DNA of 64,000 nt from Caldimonas brevitalea (GTDB taxonomy: Bacteria > Pseudomonadota > Gammaproteobacteria > Burkholderiales > Burkholderiaceae_C). Below the pieces are notes generated by a model. That model did no database searches. It was not told where the DNA came from and saw only the letters and a program-made list of their open reading frames with translations. Every line of letters starts with the position of its first letter. The first letter of the stretch is position 1. Location of the stretch: positions 1,736,001 to 1,800,000 of the forward strand of contig NZ_CP011371.1 of NCBI RefSeq assembly GCF_001017435.1, written 5' to 3'. Of the stretch, positions 1 through 8,743 are shown in pieces. Both the position numbers and the translations under genes were made by a program.

Positions 1-769
1 CCTGGAAGCCGGCGACCGGGCTCATGCAGTCGGTCAGAAGCACGACCCGTTCCAGGCGTTGGCTGGGGAGGTGCTCCACGACGTGTTCGGTGGTCGCCCG
101 AACGCAGTGACTGCTCGCCTCGCCGGCGACCAGGATCAGGTCGGCACGGTCGAGCTGCTCGATCAGCGCCTGGTTGAGCTGGGTGTCGGGGTCGCTCTCG
201 TCGGGCACCTCGGCTTGCACCGCGCTGTAGTGCTCGGTCCAGGGGTTGGTGCCCTTGACCACCTTCAGCACCGACTTCAAGTGCCGCTCCTCCCACTCGT
301 TGTAGGCCGCGCGCACCTCGGCATGCACGTTGTGGCCCCAGCTGCCGATTTCGCAGTGCACGGGCCAGACCATCAGCGTATAGCGGCCGCGGGCTTCCAA
401 CTCGTCGAGGTAGCCCAGGCAACGGTCGAGTGCACGCCCGTCGCGCGGAGCGAACTCGCCGGCACGCACCTGTGGGGCGGTGATGGGGGTGAAGGGGAGC
501 ACCGCGCCCCCGTCGGCGCGTTGCCAGAAGCCCGGGTGGGCGATGTCGAGACGATGGTGCGAATCGAGCGTGATCGCGATGTCGGTGAGGCCGGCGCCGC
601 CCTGACGGATCAGCTCGGCCACCCGCAGCATGTCGTCGTGTGCGCCCTGCACGGGCAAGGCCGGCGCGAGCCTGCTGCCCGACTTCGGGTCGGCCGGACG
701 GTAGGACTCGGGCAGGTCGCAGAAGTCGTTCTGCGGGTCGATGAGCAGCAGCTGGATGTCTTTTTTCAT
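1..769 (-). CDS. Nicotinamidase-related cysteine hydrolase (isochorismatase fold), partial
   Basis: The gene is cut by the left edge of the window; 256 codons are visible, reading leftward from ATG at 769 with GGAGG just upstream. Asp11 in LLIDPQNDF, the segment WPVHCEIGSWGHNVH (about 135-149), the KGTNPWTEHYSA stretch (Lys172 the likely catalytic Lys) and Cys222 in EASSHCVRATTEHV match the Asp/Lys/Cys triad and metal-site layout of isochorismatase-fold hydrolases, closest in style to nicotinamidases. Nicotinamidases deamidate nicotinamide to nicotinate in NAD salvage. The gene is divergent from an NrtR-type regulator, which fits an NAD-related role, but the exact substrate is inferred. The missing part should be short, because the DCMSPVAGF motif near the end of the fold is already present. 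Confidence 0.85.
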   Translation of the reverse strand, partial: MKKDIQLLLIDPQNDFCDLPESYRPADPKSGSRLAPALPVQGAHDDMLRVAELIRQGGAGLTDIAITLDSHHRLDIAHPGFWQRADGGAVLPFTPITAPQVRAGEFAPRDGRALDRCLGYLDELEARGRYTLMVWPVHCEIGSWGHNVHAEVRAAYNEWEERHLKSVLKVVKGTNPWTEHYSAVQAEVPDESDPDTQLNQALIEQLDRADLILVAGEASSHCVRATTEHVVEHLPSQRLERVVLLTDCMSPVAGFQ

Positions 770-811
770 GGTGCGCCTCCGCGTGATGACATGCATTTCA
801 CTATACCGGAG

Positions 812-832
812 TTAGATGCAATACGCAACTAA
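812..832. promoter_or_regulatory. Candidate NrtR operator (inverted repeat)
   Basis: A 21-bp imperfect inverted repeat has arms TTAGaTGC and GCAaCTAA (7 of 10 base pairs match). It lies between the divergent cysteine hydrolase and nrtR-like genes, 43 bases upstream of the hydrolase start. Its position suits an autoregulated NrtR operator controlling both genes. The assignment is inferred from position and symmetry only. Confidence 0.5.
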
Positions 833-894
833 GTGGTGGCGCATGAACCCGGTCGGTGTGTCGGATGAGCACCCGAAGGGACGTGGAACGCTGA

Positions 895-905
895 TAAGCT
901 GCTTA
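895..905. promoter_or_regulatory. Perfect 11-bp palindrome upstream of nrtR-like gene
   Basis: TAAGCTGCTTA is a perfect palindrome about a central T. It is followed by a TTAGTTG half-site resembling one arm of the repeat at 812-832. It lies 25 bases before the nrtR-like start codon and may be a second operator. Confidence 0.35.
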
Positions 906-929
906 GTTGTCGAACTGGTTTAAGAAAGC

Positions 930-1619
930 ATGCGACGCCGCGAAGGAGACCCGATCATCTGCACCGTCGACGTGGTGCTGCTGACGCTGCGCGACGACAG
1001 CCTGTGCGTGTTGCTGCTCAAGCGTGACCGCGAGCCGTTCGCGGGTGCGCTGGCACTGCCGGGCGGCTATGTGCGGCCCGACGAAGACCAGGACGCTGCT
1101 GCAGCAGCGTCACGGGTGCTGCGTGAGAAGACCGGGCTCGTCAGCCCCTATCTGGAACAGCTCGCGACCTTCTCAGGGCCGGCGCGAGATCCGCGCGGCT
1201 GGTCGGTCTCGGTCGTCTATTTCGCCCTGGTGCCGTCCTCGATGCTGCAGGCCGACCCACCCGGCGTCGAGCTGCTGCCGGTGGCACGGCTGCCCCGGCT
1301 GCCGTTCGACCACGGCGAGATCGTGCGCGAAGCGGTGGCGCGCTTGCGCGCCAAGAGCCAGTACTCGTCGCTGCCGGTCTATCTGTGTCCGGAACGCTTC
1401 ACGCTGCCGCAGTTGCAGGCCGTCTACGAGGCAGTGCTGGGCGAGCCGATCAACAAGGTCAGCTTCCGCCGCAAGATGGACGAGCTGGGGATGCTAGAGC
1501 CGATCCCCGGTGAGTTGGAGGTCGGGCGCGCGCACCGTCCGGCACAGCTTTACCGGCTGCGGCCCGAGTACCGGCATGCCTTGTCGATGGTCGACCGCGG
1601 CATCAACGCGCGAGGCTGA
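930..1619 (+). CDS. nrtR: NrtR-like transcriptional regulator (degenerate Nudix domain plus winged helix)
   Basis: This 229-residue protein has a Nudix fold in residues 1-135 and a winged-helix C-terminal domain (about 150-225), the two-part layout of NrtR repressors of NAD biosynthesis and salvage genes. The Nudix box around 45-70 (ALPGGYVRPDED then RVLREKTGL) has lost Glu residues of the canonical RExxEExG core (Glu to Val63, Glu to Lys67). It therefore probably senses ADP-ribose or a related ligand without hydrolysing it. ATG at 930 has only a weak AAGAAAG ribosome site. The divergent nicotinamidase-like gene and the intergenic inverted repeats support control of NAD metabolism. The family is clear; the target set is inferred. 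Confidence 0.82.
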   Translation: MRRREGDPIICTVDVVLLTLRDDSLCVLLLKRDREPFAGALALPGGYVRPDEDQDAAAAASRVLREKTGLVSPYLEQLATFSGPARDPRGWSVSVVYFALVPSSMLQADPPGVELLPVARLPRLPFDHGEIVREAVARLRAKSQYSSLPVYLCPERFTLPQLQAVYEAVLGEPINKVSFRRKMDELGMLEPIPGELEVGRAHRPAQLYRLRPEYRHALSMVDRGINARG

Positions 1620-2070
1620 AGGAGCGGCGGCTGTACCGGTCAGGTTTCCGCATCGCGACCGCTGATCGCCGGGGTGGTCAAGAGGAAAGTGGGTACGCGC
1701 TTTTCGTCGCCGGTCGCGCTCGAACAGCTGAGATCGACGGTGCGGGCGAACGGGGGTTGCTGCGCTCTCACCGCGGGATGGACGCAGCGCCTTTGCGGCG
1801 CTGCGTACGGTGTCAGGTGCCAGCCCGTAGCAGACCACACTCGCCAGGCGACCATGTGCCCCATGCGTCGACGCCGGCAGTGATGTGTGGCCTGGGTCCA
1901 GGCGGGCGGCGGGAGCTTACCGTGAAACGATGTCGGAACGCGTAACCTAGATGTGAGCGTCGCTGCTGCGGTACAGCAGCCCCGTCACAGCGTGAAAAAG
2001 TCACGCTCTTGACGTCTCCGAGCTGCCCAGGAAGGCCCACCAGGCGGCCATGCCCAGGTGCTTTGCATCA
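1620..2070. other. Intergenic region without a convincing gene
   Basis: About 450 bases follow the nrtR-like stop. Open frames here lack ribosome sites and overlap one another on both strands. Two hairpins are visible: a 10-bp stem with a 5-base loop at 1782-1806, and GCTGCTG/CAGCAGC at 1962-1980. Neither has a T-tract. I assign no function. Confidence 0.5.
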
Positions 2071-2358
2071 TCACGCCGGTGTGTCGCCGGCGTCTTCTAG
2101 GCCCTTGCGCATCAGCTCGGCCACCACGTCGTTCAAGCTCGTGCCCCGGCTTTCTGCCAGGCCGCGAACCTGCTGCACCAGGTCGGCAGGCAGCTTGACG
2201 GCAAACGGCACCAGACCTCGCGCCTGGTCGAGCCGACGCTGCTCGCGGCGGTCGTGCAGGGCACCCGCGCCGCTCGAAAAGCGGCCCGGAATGGTGGCCT
2301 GCTTCATCTGGCCCGCGATCTTCAGGCCCTTGTTCTTCTCGAGGTCGGTTTTCTTCAT
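2071..2358 (-). CDS. Small ribbon-helix-helix-like protein, orphan
   Basis: A 95-residue protein starts at ATG 2358. The N-terminus (MKKTDLEKNKGLKIAG) is basic. The C-terminal half, VPFAVKLPADLVQQVRGLAE and SLNDVVAELMRKGLE, has the short beta strand plus two helices expected of ribbon-helix-helix DNA-binding or antitoxin-like proteins. Such proteins often sit beside ParA-type ATPases or toxins, but no partner gene lies on either side. About 450 bases of non-coding DNA flank it both upstream and downstream, so it stands alone. The ribosome site is weak. The fold is inferred from pattern; no function is assigned. Confidence 0.6.
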   Translation of the reverse strand: MKKTDLEKNKGLKIAGQMKQATIPGRFSSGAGALHDRREQRRLDQARGLVPFAVKLPADLVQQVRGLAESRGTSLNDVVAELMRKGLEDAGDTPA

Positions 2359-2809
2359 GGCTGGCTGTCGGTGTGGGAGGCGAGAGGGGATGACGAGGCG
2401 GCGAGCCCGGGTGAACCGTGTACGGCCGCCGGTGGCACCTGCCCTGGCGTGGTCGCGGTGCGCGCCCAACGGTGCACGGGTGCGATGCGCTGATTGTCCG
2501 GCAAGGTCACGCAGGCTGTCGTGGCAAGGGCATGCTGCCATGCAAGGCCGACGTGCATGCATCGGGATGTAGTGCTCTGCATCAGGTGATGGTCTCGAAC
2601 TTCCTCATGCGCACGTGCTGGTGGCACTCGAGGAGGAGCGGCGGGGTGGAATGCCGAGTCGCTGTCAGACGATGCTGACATGCCCCTGGGCGTATGTCCG
2701 ATAACTGCCCCCGCCGACGACCCCGATGATGCGGAGGCTTTCTCGGCCGCCGTCGCTCGCGTGAGGCAACGGTGTGATTCCAACTTCAAACGACAGGGTG
2801 TAGATACAC
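2359..2809. other. Intergenic region upstream of DUF4397 lipoprotein
   Basis: Overlapping open frames on both strands look random and lack ribosome sites. A GTGTA-ga-TACAC inverted repeat ends just before the ATG at 2810 and could affect initiation. Nothing else is supportable. Confidence 0.45.
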
Positions 2810-3604
2810 ATGAAAAAAATGTCCAAACTTGTGCTGGCCTTGACGGCCCCGATGTTCCTGCTGGCCGCGTGCGGCGGCGGCGGCAATTCGAGCGACGATG
2901 GCATCGACGATCGTGTTGGTGCATCCGAGCCGAAGATCCGCTTCGTGCATGCCGCCAACCTCGGCCCGAAGGTGACCTTGTTCCGCGACGGCAAGGCCGT
3001 GCCCGAAGCGACCGATGTCGACTACAAGTTCGCCACGTCCTATCTGAAGGTCGACACCGGCGACACCGACCTCGCCATCAAGACCGAGTCCGGTCAGCAA
3101 GGCGGCGAGACGATCCGCGTCGACGCCGACCGCGGCCACAAGTACACCTTCGTGGCACTGCCGAATGCATCCTTGCCCCCGGTCGACTTCGCGGTCATCG
3201 ACGATCCCTACGACAAGCCCTTGCTGAGCGACCGCGCCCGGGTGCGGGTGCTCAACGCGGCTGCCAATGCCGGCGAGATCGACGTCTACCTGACGCGCGG
3301 TACCAACACCGACGTGACGACCGCCACCCCCCGCTTCCCCGCGATCGGATTCAAGCGGGCAAATCCTGCCTCGGGTGACGACTCCATCGAGCTGGATGAC
3401 GGCACCTACCAGCTGCAGATCACGGCGGCCGGCACCAAGACCGTGATCTTCAACCAGACCGTCGACCTCGACGACAACGTCGACTGGCTGTTGACGGTGG
3501 TGCCGAGCGGCGGCTTGGGCTCGGTGGTGCCTGGCAGCGTCAAGGTGCTGCTGGTCAAGTCCGACGACAGCAACAACACGACCACCGAGATCACGAGCAA
3601 GTAA
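2810..3604 (+). CDS. DUF4397-domain lipoprotein
   Basis: A 264-residue lipoprotein. The signal peptide MKKMSKLVLALTAPMFLLAA ends in a Cys lipobox (LLAAC), followed by a Gly/Ser/Asp-rich linker. The remainder contains two related beta-rich segments. The first begins IRFVHAANLGPKVTLFRDGK and the second begins RVRVLNAAANAGEIDVYLT, the RxxNA pattern typical of DUF4397 repeats. It should be anchored in the outer membrane facing the periplasm or the surface. The family has no established biochemical role. It is monocistronic, with a strong terminator 20 bases after its stop. Confidence 0.85.
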   Translation: MKKMSKLVLALTAPMFLLAACGGGGNSSDDGIDDRVGASEPKIRFVHAANLGPKVTLFRDGKAVPEATDVDYKFATSYLKVDTGDTDLAIKTESGQQGGETIRVDADRGHKYTFVALPNASLPPVDFAVIDDPYDKPLLSDRARVRVLNAAANAGEIDVYLTRGTNTDVTTATPRFPAIGFKRANPASGDDSIELDDGTYQLQITAAGTKTVIFNQTVDLDDNVDWLLTVVPSGGLGSVVPGSVKVLLVKSDDSNNTTTEITSK

Positions 3605-3623
3605 GCGCGCGACGTCCAGAACA

Positions 3624-3655
3624 GGCCGCCACCCTGCCGGGGCTGGCGGCCTTTT
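3624..3655 (+). terminator. Rho-independent terminator after DUF4397 gene
   Basis: GGCCGCCA pairs with TGGCGGCC across a 12-base loop and is followed by TTTT. It lies 20 bases after the DUF4397 lipoprotein stop and before the convergent oxidoreductase gene. Confidence 0.85.
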
Positions 3656-3691
3656 CCGTGCGCGCCGCACGCGGAGGCAGCCGAGCCGCGC

Positions 3692-4705
3692 TCAGGGCTC
3701 GAGGTCGAACTCTCGGGCCAGCAAGGCATAGGAACGGCGCCGCACCGCTGGCTCGTGCGCCCAGGTGTTGATCACCAGCTCGTGCAGCCCCAATCGAGCG
3801 GCCAGCGCCCGCAGCTTGGCGCCGACCTGCTCCGCGTTGCCGACAAAAGCGCGCTGACGCGTGGCTTCGACGGTCGGCAGCTCGTCTGCCGTGAAGCCGC
3901 GCTCGGCCACCGTCTGCGGTGCCTGCAAGGGGCCCAGCACACCCCTGCTGCGGTCCAGCCGCCAACGGTCACGGCTCAACGCGTGGAACTGCGCCTCTTC
4001 GTCGGTGTCGGCCACCAGCGCCCAGACGCAAATCGTCGCGACGGGCCTGGGGTGGCGCTCACTGGGCTGGTAGAGGGTCCGGTACAACTCCAGTGCCTGC
4101 TCCACGCCGAGGCCGTCCATGAAGAAGTAAGCGAATGCATAGGGTAGGCCGTACTGGGCCGCCAGACGGGCCCCGTAGTCGGAACTCCCGAGGACCCAGA
4201 CCTCGGGCACGCGCGACGTGTCACCGGCAGGCATCGCAGGGCCGCGCGGATGCGCCACCACCCCGCGATGCTCGTGCCCCGCCAGCCACTGCTGCAGTTC
4301 CCGCACTTGCTCCGGGAAGTGATCGGCGGCGGTGTAGGCGTTCGGGTTGAGGGCGCGTGCGGTACGCATGTCGCCGCCCGGTGCGCGCCCCACGCCCAGA
4401 TCGATGCGCCCCGGTGCAAGCGCCTCCAGCACGCGGAATTGCTCGGCCACCTTCAACGCGGAATAGTGCGGCAGCATCACGCCGGCACTGCCCAGTCGCA
4501 TGCGCTCGGTGCGGGCGGCGAGGGCGGCCAGCAATACCTCGGGTGCCGAGCCGACGATGGTGGGCAGGCCATGGTGTTCGCTGAGCCAGAAGCGGTGGTA
4601 GCCGAGACCCTCGCAGCACACCGCGAGATCGAGCGTGTCACGGATGGCGGCATCTTCGCTGCTGCCCGCAAGCGAGATGGATTGATCCAGGACGGAGAGT
4701 TTCAT
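3692..4705 (-). CDS. LLM-class flavin-dependent oxidoreductase (luciferase-like)
   Basis: A 337-residue protein of the bacterial luciferase-like monooxygenase family, group 1 (no extra N- or C-terminal domains). Family marks are LSVLDQSISL at the start, LGYHRFWLSEHHG, LALAARTERMRLGSAGVMLPHYSAL in overlapping form, APGRIDLGVGRAPGGD and VWVLGSSDYGARLAA. Members use reduced FMN from a separate reductase to oxidise organic substrates, and none can be named here. The start at ATG 4705 is chosen because homology begins there; the frame stays open upstream but is low-complexity. The gene stands alone between convergent and co-directional neighbours. No flavin reductase is adjacent. Confidence 0.88.
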   Translation of the reverse strand: MKLSVLDQSISLAGSSEDAAIRDTLDLAVCCEGLGYHRFWLSEHHGLPTIVGSAPEVLLAALAARTERMRLGSAGVMLPHYSALKVAEQFRVLEALAPGRIDLGVGRAPGGDMRTARALNPNAYTAADHFPEQVRELQQWLAGHEHRGVVAHPRGPAMPAGDTSRVPEVWVLGSSDYGARLAAQYGLPYAFAYFFMDGLGVEQALELYRTLYQPSERHPRPVATICVWALVADTDEEAQFHALSRDRWRLDRSRGVLGPLQAPQTVAERGFTADELPTVEATRQRAFVGNAEQVGAKLRALAARLGLHELVINTWAHEPAVRRRSYALLAREFDLEP

Positions 4706-4975
4706 CGCGGGATGTTGCGGCTGGCTGCCCGGCAAGTCGGGACGACGCCCGAGGGTATGCGATGGGGAGAGGGCGGGCACGATGGTCGGAATTGAGCGCC
4801 GATCAGGCTCGCGCCCGCTGCCGCCGTCGCGCCGAGGCCGCGGTGGCAGCTTGCACAGCGACAGCTCCACCGGGGAGCTGTGGTAACAGACGTGTACGAA
4901 CGCCGTTTGCAGCGCATCGTTGTTGCGCTGCAGCACCGGTCGAGGAGGTTCGGTGCGCGACGCCGGTGTCGCATC

Positions 4976-5389
4976 TCACTCGGTCACGCGGCGACGCAAC
5001 GATTTCACCTGGCCGCGCTGCACTTTGGTGTCGACGCGCTTGCGCTGGGAACTGCGGGTCGGCTTGGTCGGCCGGCGCGGCGGCGCCACCTCGGCAGCGG
5101 CGGCCACCAACTCGCGCAGCCGGGCCAGCGCGTCTTCACGGTTCTGTTCGAGGCTGCGAAAGCGCTGTGCCTTGATCACCACCACACCCTCGGCCGTGAT
5201 GCGCTGATCACGCTGATCCAACAAGCGCTGCTTGACGTCCTCCGGCAGCGACGAGCCCCGGATGTCGAAGCGCAGATGCACCGCGTTCGACACCTTGTTG
5301 ACGTTCTGCCCGCCGGCACCTTGCGCGCGGATCGCCGTGAACTCGACTTCGTCGTCGGGCGGGCCCAGGGGATGAGAGTAAGAGGCCAT
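4976..5389 (-). CDS. arfB: Alternative ribosome-rescue factor ArfB (peptidyl-tRNA hydrolase, RF1-like)
   Basis: A 137-residue protein homologous to the catalytic domain of release factors. The GGQ motif lies at 26-28 (AQGAGGQNVNKVSN), and the basic C-terminal tail (RPTKPTRSSQRKRVDTK onward) is the part that enters the empty mRNA channel of stalled ribosomes. ArfB hydrolyses peptidyl-tRNA on non-stop ribosomes. ATG 5389 is chosen because the family N-terminus begins there. The gene is divergent from a small exported protein at 5581. Confidence 0.93.
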   Translation of the reverse strand: MASYSHPLGPPDDEVEFTAIRAQGAGGQNVNKVSNAVHLRFDIRGSSLPEDVKQRLLDQRDQRITAEGVVVIKAQRFRSLEQNREDALARLRELVAAAAEVAPPRRPTKPTRSSQRKRVDTKVQRGQVKSLRRRVTE

Positions 5390-5580
5390 CGAGCCGCAGC
5401 ATAGAGCACAGCCGCGACCGGCGGCGCCGTCACGCTGCTTACGGCGTGAAACGCTTGAGGGATGCGCACGCAGGCGCGCGGCCCTACCGTAGGGACGGGT
5501 GCCTGCGACGCACTGGACCGCCGGCTGGCGGCCCGCCACGCGGGACCGACCCTACCGTCTCACTCAGGGAGAACCTGCGC

Positions 5581-6051
5581 ATGAAGCAACGCCAGGTTTT
5601 GTGTTGGCGACCGTGGACGCTCCTGTGCGCTCTGGCGCTGGTCACACCACCGCCGCCCAGCGACGCCGCGGCCGAGGTGCTGGTCGCCGCGGTCACCATC
5701 CCCACCGCCGCTGCCGCGCCCGGCCTCGCGACGCTCGAAGCCGCATTGCCTGCGACGGCCGCCCTGGTGGCGGGCGCCGCGGCCCAGCCCGATCTGCGCG
5801 CCTTCTACGACATCAAGTTGGCCGGCCTGCTCAGCCCCGGCCTCGGTGCGGGGCGGCGCGCCTCGCTCAGTTATGCCGCGGTGCTGGAATACCGGCCGGT
5901 CGCGTCGCTCGGTGGGGCGCCGGAGCCCGCTCATCCGCGGGACCAGGCCGGCGAGCCGTCGTGGGGCCGTAGCGCCATCGCCTGGCTGGCCCTCGTGGTC
6001 TACCTGGCTGCCAAGCGCCGCCGGCCCCTGACGCAGGTGCTGGGCACCTGA
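5581..6051 (+). CDS. Hypothetical exported protein with C-terminal membrane anchor
   Basis: A 156-residue Ala/Pro-rich protein that I do not recognise. It has an N-terminal signal-like segment (TLLCALALVT, about 13-22), an Ala-rich middle and a single hydrophobic helix close to the C-terminus (SAIAWLALVVYLAAKRRR), which ends in positive charges like a tail anchor. GGGAGA lies about 11 bases before ATG 5581, supporting translation. It does not resemble PEP-CTERM or LPXTG sorting signals closely, because the conserved tripeptide is missing. The promoter region shares the direct repeat CCCTACCGT (5482-5490 and 5550-5558). Confidence 0.5.
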   Translation: MKQRQVLCWRPWTLLCALALVTPPPPSDAAAEVLVAAVTIPTAAAAPGLATLEAALPATAALVAGAAAQPDLRAFYDIKLAGLLSPGLGAGRRASLSYAAVLEYRPVASLGGAPEPAHPRDQAGEPSWGRSAIAWLALVVYLAAKRRRPLTQVLGT

Positions 6052-6098
6052 GCCCAGGCGCCAGCGCGAGGCACCGAGGCCCGCCGGGCACTGCTGGG

Positions 6099-6479
6099 TC
6101 ACGGCGAGGGCGCCGCGCGGCTGGGGTGCGGGACCTCGATCTCCAACGCCGACGCCGGGTGGGCGACGCAGGGCAGGATGTAGCCCTCGCGCTTTTCGTC
6201 CGCGCTCAGTCCCGGCCATTCGATGCGATAGGTCACGTGCCCGCGGTGCATCTTGCAGATGCAAGCGCGGCAGGTGCCGTTGCGGCACGAACTGGGCAGC
6301 CGTATGCCTGCCGCCTGCGCCGACTGCAGCAAGGTCTGCGAGGCTGCAGCGGGGAACTGCCAGTGCGCCGGCAGGATCAGCACTGAATAGGGGGGTGGCG
6401 CCTCGCCCGCGTCCGTTGCCCTGTCGCCCGGAACGCCGTCCCCTGCGGGACACCGGACCTCGGCTGGCGGCGTCACCAT
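6099..6479 (-). CDS. 2Fe-2S ferredoxin-type protein
   Basis: A 126-residue protein. The second half is a plant-type 2Fe-2S ferredoxin domain with ligands in SSCRNGTCRACICKM (C-x4-C-x2-C) and the fourth Cys in GYILPCVAHP. It should carry single electrons for an oxygenase or reductase partner, but none is adjacent. The first 30 residues are Pro/Gly-rich and unlike the family. The true start could be ATG 6479 or ATG 6515, and the core homology begins near YSVLILPAHWQF. It is divergent from a GNAT gene. Confidence 0.82.
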   Translation of the reverse strand: MVTPPAEVRCPAGDGVPGDRATDAGEAPPPYSVLILPAHWQFPAAASQTLLQSAQAAGIRLPSSCRNGTCRACICKMHRGHVTYRIEWPGLSADEKREGYILPCVAHPASALEIEVPHPSRAAPSP

Positions 6480-6611
6480 CGGGTGGCCTTGCTTCGCCGA
6501 CAGGGCCGGCTGCATCGCCTGGGTGTCGCGTCGCACCGTCGGTTGCAGGCCGCGACTGCAACCGGCCGTCCGAACGACGACAATCCTGCCCTCACGCATT
6601 CTTGATCGCTG

Positions 6612-7142
6612 ATGAACTCCGTCATGTCCCGCTACCAGGTTCGACCCGCCACCCTTCGCGACGCCAAGGCGATCGCCGACGTCCACGTTTCGGCCTGGCA
6701 AGCCGCCTACAAGGGGCTGCTGCCCGACGACTACTTGAACGGCCTGTCGGTCGACAAGCGCGCCGCGTTCTGGCGCGAAGCCATCGACCTGTTCGAACCC
6801 CAGGTTCACGTCGCGACCGACGGCGACGCCATTGTCGGCTTTGTCGGCTTCGACCGCTCGCGCGATGCGGGCACGCCGTCGACCACCGGCGAGATCTGGG
6901 CGCTGTACGTCGCGCCGGCGCACTGGGGCAAGGGTGTCGGTCTGGCCCTGTGGGATGCCGCCCGCGACGGGCTGGAGGACGAGGGGTGCACCAAGGTGAC
7001 GGTGTGGGTGCACCTGCGCAACGAGCGGGCCTTGCGCTTCCACGAATTGGCCGGTTTCAAGCGGGAAATGCCGTCGGCCAAAACCACCATGGTGGGCACC
7101 ACCAAGCTGGAGGAAATCCGGCTGCAGCGGCCGCTCGGCTGA
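6612..7142 (+). CDS. GNAT-family N-acetyltransferase
   Basis: A 176-residue single-domain acetyltransferase. The acetyl-CoA pyrophosphate loop lies in IWALYVAPAHWGKGVGLALW (the HWGKGVG of motif A), followed by VTVWVHLRNERALRFHELAGF (motif B), both in the usual order. The N-terminal YQVRPATLRDAKAIADVH is also typical. Members acetylate small amines or protein N-termini, and the substrate cannot be read from sequence. An in-frame ATG five codons downstream (MSRYQV) is an alternative start. Confidence 0.9.
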   Translation: MNSVMSRYQVRPATLRDAKAIADVHVSAWQAAYKGLLPDDYLNGLSVDKRAAFWREAIDLFEPQVHVATDGDAIVGFVGFDRSRDAGTPSTTGEIWALYVAPAHWGKGVGLALWDAARDGLEDEGCTKVTVWVHLRNERALRFHELAGFKREMPSAKTTMVGTTKLEEIRLQRPLG

Positions 7143-7388
7143 GGCCGCGGCCCCTGCGCGGCGCACCCGCGGCGGCGTCGCCACGCGAGCGCTCGCTCCC
7201 GCGGGCGGTCCGGCGGCGGGCTGAACCGGGACTTTCCCGATCGGGCCCACCCCTGTCAGGCGTTTTTCTACAAGCGGCCGCGCCGGCGGCCGACAGGCGC
7301 GACCGCGGTGCGCCTAGTGAAGCGGCGCCCGACCTTGCCTAGAGTCTGTCCATCGTTGACGCCTCATGCAGTACCGGAGACCGATGCC

Positions 7389-7610
7389 ATGGAACAAGCC
7401 CTGACCGCCCACACCGAGTTGCCCCAGTTCGAGCTCCGCTTCCGTTCGCTGTTTCACCATGGACGGGGCCTTGCCTTTCCCTGCGACGAAGCCGGCCGGG
7501 TCCACCTCGATTCGCTGAGCGACCGTGCCCGCAACAACTATTTCTATGCCCGGGCGGTGATCGGCCGCGAATTCGCCGTGCCGGCCGTGGTGCTCAGCGC
7601 TGCCCACTGA
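7389..7610 (+). CDS. Small conserved hypothetical protein
   Basis: A 73-residue protein from ATG 7389. The pattern [20 protein letters not shown] then [20 protein letters not shown] looks like a short protein conserved in Burkholderiales genomes, with the core [16 protein letters not shown]. No membrane segment, signal peptide or catalytic motif is visible. I know of no function for it. It lies alone, 137 bases before the DUF808 gene. Confidence 0.7.
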   Translation: MEQALTAHTELPQFELRFRSLFHHGRGLAFPCDEAGRVHLDSLSDRARNNYFYARAVIGREFAVPAVVLSAAH

Positions 7611-7747
7611 CGCTGCCGGCGGCTGGCGAGCCGGCGGCCCTGGCGCTCAGCGGCCGCGGCCGCGGCCCGCTTCTCTGCGAAAATCCCCGGTTCGGGGCGG
7701 CCGTTGCCGCCTCCACTCACGCGCCGACTACCAGGAGGAATTTCCAG

Positions 7748-8698
7748 ATGGCCGCAAGCAGCCTGCTCGCCTTGATCGACGACATCGCCACCATCCTTGA
7801 CGATGTGGCGGTCCTGACCAAGGTGGCAACCAAAAAGACGGCCGGTGTCCTCGGGGACGATCTGGCGCTGAATGCCCAGCAGGTGACGGGCGTCCACGCA
7901 GACCGTGAACTGCCGGTCGTGTGGGCAGTGGCCGTGGGCTCGCTGCGCAACAAGGCGATCCTGGTGCCGGCCGCCCTGGCCATCAGTGCCTTCATTCCGT
8001 GGGCGGTGACGCCCCTGCTGATGATCGGCGGCGCCTTTCTGTGTTTCGAGGGTTTCGAGAAGCTCGCGCATAAGTTCCTCCACAGCCGCGCGGAAGACGA
8101 GGCCCACCATGTCGAACTGGCGCAGGCGGTCGCCAACCCAGCGGTCGATCTGGTCGCCTTCGAGCAAGAGAAGATCAAGGGCGCAGTGCGGACCGACTTC
8201 ATTCTCTCGGCCGAGATCATCGCCATCACCCTCGGCACCGTCGCCGCCCAGCCGTTCATGACGCAGGTGGCGGTGCTGGTCGGCATCGCGCTGATCATGA
8301 CGGTCGGGGTCTATGGCCTGGTCGGGGGTATCGTCAAGCTCGATGATCTCGGTCTTTACCTGAGCCGCAAGGCGAGCGCGGCGGCGCGCGGGTTCGGGCG
8401 CGTGATCCTGAAGACCGCGCCTGTCCTGATGAAGGGGCTGTCAATCGCCGGTACCGCCGCGATGTTCCTGGTCGGCGGTGGCATCCTCACCCATGGCGTT
8501 CCGGCGCTCCACCACCTGATCGAGGGCTGGGCCCACGGCGCCGGGGCATTGCCGGGCATCGGGGTGATCGCGGGTGGCCTGCTGCCCATGCTGGCCGACG
8601 GCGTGGTCGGCATCGTGGCGGGGGCGGTGGCCCTGGCGTTGGTGACCCTGGTACAGCGGCTGCGGCCGGGGGCCAAAGGCAAGGCCGGTGCGGTCTGA
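7748..8698 (+). CDS. DUF808 family inner-membrane protein (YedI-like)
   Basis: A 316-residue multipass membrane protein of the DUF808/YedI family. The start [20 protein letters not shown] and the cytosolic stretch [20 protein letters not shown] are family signatures. Roughly eight hydrophobic segments follow from residue 75 onward, including [23 protein letters not shown] and [19 protein letters not shown] helices. Function is unknown; it is usually annotated as a putative transporter. A strong AGGAGG ribosome site precedes ATG 7748. It may be co-transcribed with the metallohydrolase 45 bases downstream. Confidence 0.9.
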   Translation: MAASSLLALIDDIATILDDVAVLTKVATKKTAGVLGDDLALNAQQVTGVHADRELPVVWAVAVGSLRNKAILVPAALAISAFIPWAVTPLLMIGGAFLCFEGFEKLAHKFLHSRAEDEAHHVELAQAVANPAVDLVAFEQEKIKGAVRTDFILSAEIIAITLGTVAAQPFMTQVAVLVGIALIMTVGVYGLVGGIVKLDDLGLYLSRKASAAARGFGRVILKTAPVLMKGLSIAGTAAMFLVGGGILTHGVPALHHLIEGWAHGAGALPGIGVIAGGLLPMLADGVVGIVAGAVALALVTLVQRLRPGAKGKAGAV

Positions 8699-8743
8699 GC
8701 GTCGCGGCGGCCGCGGGCTCCGTCTTGCTTCAAGGCAGACCTG

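Noticed and set aside
1782..1806. Hairpin considered as an nrtR terminator
   Set aside because: The stem is good, but it lies 160 bases after the stop and has no T-tract.
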